Assembly (NCBI RefSeq): GCF_029227915.1
Contig: NC_079877.1
Span: 15,022,851-15,086,850, forward strand
Length of the DNA stretch: 64,000 nucleotides
Direction of reading: 5' to 3'
DNA from: Hydractinia symbiolongicarpus
Lineage: Eukaryota > Cnidaria > Hydrozoa > Anthoathecata > Hydractiniidae
Shown here: positions 60,620 to 64,000 of the stretch, piece by piece
Numbering within the stretch: position 1 is the stretch's first letter
How the letters are laid out: each line of letters opens with the position of its first letter
Translations under genes and position numbers: made by a program
Notes under the pieces: model-generated
What the model saw: the letters and a program-made list of their open reading frames with translations, nothing else
Told to the model about the DNA's origin: nothing
Database searches by the model: none

Positions 60620-62830
60620 TTTGGTAAAACACCCTTTGCCTTTTCACTCCTGTTTAGTATGTAAAATTTTAAAGTTTGTTTCACTCGATCCGAGAGTCAT
60701 AGCAATATCAACGGGATATTTTCCATTTAGTATTGAAACTTTACTTTCAGTTATCTAAATAACGCATTGTATATTTAAGTGTACTGCTACTTAGCTACCT
60801 TATGGATTACAAATTAATTAAAGTTTGATCAATAATAAAAAAGATTAAAGTTTAATCTATGAATTTCTTTTTATTTTCTTTGTTGCCTTCTTCGTTTCGT
60901 CTTCATAATCTTACAATGGTTACTGATAGTGTTTTAAATATCAAATGATTGAATTATTTATCATGTGTTGTTATTGTTATGACAAGACCTCCAAGGAGCA
61001 GCATCAATAAAATCAGCCGCATCGATAATGGAGAAGTTAGTGAGTGGTTTAGTTTCAATTTCATTTGATAAATTATTCATCATTTGAACCGAATCAAAAA
61101 TTTAGAACGTATGATCTGTGCCTGGATACCATAAATTGGAAAAAAAATTTCCGCAAAGAAATTCCTATTACCAAAGCATGTACAAAATTTTATCTGATAG
61201 TTTGACTAGCCATAATATAACATAAAATCAAATTGGAGAAAATATGTTTAGTATTAAATTGCTAGCCATATGTTAAAATAACAGAAAGAGATTCCTATCT
61301 GAAATTTCTGATAGTTTCTTACAACCAACTTTGTACTTTAAGTTTTCATCTGTATAACGTTAATTAAGGATACGGTAAACCCTTTTAACACATGTTCAGA
61401 ATATTCAAAAATACCTCCTTAGCATGCAATTTTTTTAGAACCTTTATATGTTATAAACAAAGATAAATTCCCTAGGACCATATACAAATTATGGGTTTGT
61501 TTTTATTCTTTTTCAACTAAGAAAAACACAATGTCATACATGTTTTTTTTAACAAGATACCTAGCAAACGGCCTACTTCTAAAAGTTTTGTAGGCTAAAA
61601 TTCCATGTTTTAGTTCCAGAAGTTTCGTATTTAGTTTCTTAATTATTATTATGTATTATTCCCATTGGTACCTTAGGTACAGTAACGTAATTAAAATTAC
61701 TTTCTCCCTAGTGATGATTGTAACATCTTCTTCAATTAATTGTAAGAATTGATTAGAAAACTGTTAAAAAGCTTCAAGCCTGATTAGCCGCTCTTAAATA
61801 AAGGGTTTTTTCCTGAAATTGATGACAAGGATGACGTTAATCGTGAACAATAATACGAACTTTAACAGAATATCAAGAGACAACTATCGAGAGATATCTC
61901 CACAATATGTGTACCTTTTGTATCTGTGTGATGTTTCACAATCACCATGGTGCATAACCAAAATAAATGTAGAAATACTGAAAGATAACGAAGAATAGCT
62001 TACATTGATAGTTCTCTTTTGTTCTTATAAATTATTCACAACAGGAACGCACAAAAACTTAGTTTTGCACTTAAAAAGTTATGTCATGTAACCCACTAGT
62101 AGTAGCACTGTGAAAAAATCCACCTATAAGCTAAAAAAAAATTGAAAAGAAATGTCACTTGGGTTTTTGCTGACGTCAGCAAAAGATTTTTTTTTTTTAA
62201 ATGTAAATGTACCCAAAAATTTGTTTTAAGAATTTCGTTTGCCCGTTGCCTCTATTGTGTAAAATTAGAAACGCATATCAGCATAACGTATAGAATTACG
62301 TGCTTTCGACAAACAGCTAAGAAGACAAATAAGTTTGAACAATAAGGGTTGCACATTTTTTTAAAAAAATGTTGTTTCATCGTTGCTTCCATTGTGCAGA
62401 GCTTAAAACGCAGATCAAAATAATGATTGAAGAAAATATGCCATTAGATAAACACAAAGCAAGTAAATATAAAAGTACCCAGCTTGTACCACGAACTCTT
62501 AGCATCATACTGTATGAACGTAGAAAAAAATAGTATATGTCTCCTTCAACATGTTGAAATTCCAAAATTTGCCACCACAAATCGTATCTTGATATGTCAT
62601 GTGCAGTGAATGTGGGAAAATTAACAAAACGACATCAGTTCTAAAAATGAAAATAAAGAAAAACAAATAATTTCTGGAAACCCTGTCTAACTTTAATCAT
62701 ATTTATAACACTGCAATATCGCATCTTTGAAGTAACGCTAAATTAGATGCGTCTAAAATAAACTGAAGTTTTTTTCTAATTTGTACCTCAAACGAAAAAA
62801 GCTTTATTGGTATTATCTCTACTTCTTTAG
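60620..62830. other. Intergenic stretch upstream of the PAN/EGF gene
   Basis: No supported gene. A GACGTCA-family fragment occupies about 62155-62345 (TTGCTGACGTCAGCAAAAG, then a CCCGTTGC and GACAAAC pair as in the 24.8-25.8 kb block). A related piece may start near 62375. The rest is AT-rich. Confidence 0.45.
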
Positions 62831-62833
62831 GAC

Positions 62834-63285
62834 TTATAGCAGAGTCAGTCTAGAAAGGACTTCTGCAGAATCGCTGGCTATACTGTCTGATTCGTATTCC
62901 CCTACTGTGCCCCACCCATTTGGTGACTTCTCAGTGGTGCGTATGAGTTTGTTTTTTTCTTTGATTTCATTTATAACAGTTTGAATTTTCTTTGTAGATC
63001 TTTTTCTAGAATTATTTTGAACTAACTCCATAATTTCTTCAAGGTTTTCACTTCTTGGTTGAATTCAAACTGCTTCTTATTTGCCTTATATTTAAACTAA
63101 TGCTTTCTCTTTCTCTTCTTTAATGTTTCTCCAGACACAATGTCTCTTTTCAAAGTAGAAAGTTTTGCATCAAAGTAAGCCTTTATTTCCGAAACTGCTT
63201 CTTTAGTCGACATCCTAACTGTACCAATTCTGATTCGCAAGATGATACACCCGTAAAAAGACTCGGACACGTGATAGCGCGCCAA
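62834..63285 (-). pseudogene. Degraded gag-like retroelement ORF
   Basis: Read leftwards from about 63213 there is MSTKEAVSEIKAYFDAKL, then a frame change, KKQFEFNQE, another frame change, then EEIMELVQNN and KSPNGWGTVGEYESDSIASD. The order and motifs match a gag-like protein I recall as common in cnidarian genomes, probably from DIRS-like or related retroelements. That attribution is from memory. At least two single-base frame changes break it, and no reverse transcriptase or recombinase is seen nearby. Confidence 0.6.
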
Positions 63286-63619
63286 AGAAACTACAACATA
63301 AATTCATTATTCATTGAATGTCATTTTTAAACATAAATAGACAAAGACAGATAAAAAATTACATTCTGAATTTAAATCGTGCTTGCATGCAAGGCAATAT
63401 ATTAAATGGTCAAAATAAATAAAAAACAAACACATAGGTTTACTCAGTAGGTATAACGTAGGTTTACTAAGTAAAGCTTTATAGAGCAACAGTGTCGGCG
63501 ATAAATCTCAAATAATCTTTGTTGAAATTATGTGGCAATAGTAAAAATAGTAAATGTTGACTTCTAGTTTAAAATCATTATTAGGTTAGTTAGAATATAT
63601 TCTATGCAACAAAGTTTCA

Positions 63620-63865
63620 CTAACATAACAAGTGTATTAAATATTTAACTATAAGTGGGGTCAATTTCCGAAGTAGTGCCACTTTACGTTTTAGGTTAAA
63701 GCATTTTGATTGCTTGGGACAGTGGGGAGATCTTAATAAATGAACTATTTGGGTAAAAGTCAATTGATTTATAGAAGATGGAAACATATCATGGGGAAAA
63801 TGTTTCTTTAGTGCAGCTGGTGTCATTGTTTCAATTCCGTAGTAACACTGACGATGCAGTGTCAC
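63620..63865 (-). other. Unassigned open frame of about 80 codons
   Basis: The frame includes YYGIETMTPAALKKHFPHDM and HLLRSPHCPKQSKC. Codon use looks more coding-like than the surrounding DNA, and an AG acceptor-like site lies near its 5' end (about 63850). It may be an exon or part of the neighbouring retroelement. I do not recognise it, and there is no partner exon in view. Confidence 0.25.
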
Positions 63866-64000
63866 TCACGAATTCTTATTTTAGAGGAGAGGCGAACAGC
63901 TGCAGCACGGCTGCTGATTGAAAATTCATGATGCCTGAAATAATTTTAAAGACCAGATCTGGAATATCCCGTAATATCTTGACAATTGTTTAGTTTTTGT

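Noticed and set aside
1-64000. CRISPR array, bacterial operons or phage genes
   Set aside because: No regular repeat-spacer pattern, no ribosome binding sites with long ORFs, and clear spliced animal genes instead.

Overview
This window looks like nuclear DNA from an animal, most likely a cnidarian and probably a hydrozoan. It is AT-rich and gene-poor, its genes are split by GT...AG introns, and it carries many small DNA transposons. It also holds a degraded gag-like ORF with a KSPNGWGTV-type motif that I associate with cnidarian retroelements. The organism call is an inference. Nothing suggests a prokaryote: there are no operons, no long ORFs and no CRISPR array.

Layout, left to right. From 0 to 18 kb the sequence is mostly non-coding, with two members of a small secreted eight-cysteine peptide family. 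One is on the minus strand (exon 7051-7194; its second exon was not found). The other is complete on the plus strand (14181-14976). From 18.9 to 31 kb there is a cluster of three tandem minus-strand genes (copies A, B and C, coding spans 19645-20201, 26742-27300 and 30220-30830). They encode secreted precursors with a signal peptide, a 14-residue-periodic Ala/Asp/Arg-rich spacer and a C-terminal domain of eight cysteines containing a CC pair. A and B lie in an obvious segmental duplication (about 18.9-22.7 kb against 25.8-29.0 kb). All three share a TATA box, a non-coding first exon and a 5' UTR intron ending exactly at the ATG. From 31 to 48 kb the DNA is rich in repeats: nested and neighbouring TTAA-flanked elements (one with a transposase tail), minisatellites, a long hairpin, a duplicated exon-like block with a frame-changing 19-bp repeat expansion, and a decayed unidentified coding region on the minus strand.

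From 48.35 to 53.46 kb is a complete seven-exon plus-strand gene for a type I membrane protein: signal, Ig, Ig, LDLa, FN3, FN3, transmembrane segment, 8-residue tail. Every intron is phase 1 and each ectodomain module sits in its own exon. Intron 4 holds a 676-bp inverted-repeat transposon. From 57.7 to 60.6 kb a minus-strand gene encodes a secreted PAN/Apple-like plus EGF-like protein with a further C-terminal module whose frame is broken. From 62.8 to 63.3 kb lies the degraded gag-like ORF.

The recognisable genes all concern the cell surface or the outside of the cell. No pathway links them. The peptide cluster is the most interesting item, because it combines recent duplication, repeat-unit change in the spacer and near-complete conservation of the cysteine domain between A and B. 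Splice sites and exon joins were read by eye and have no transcript support.
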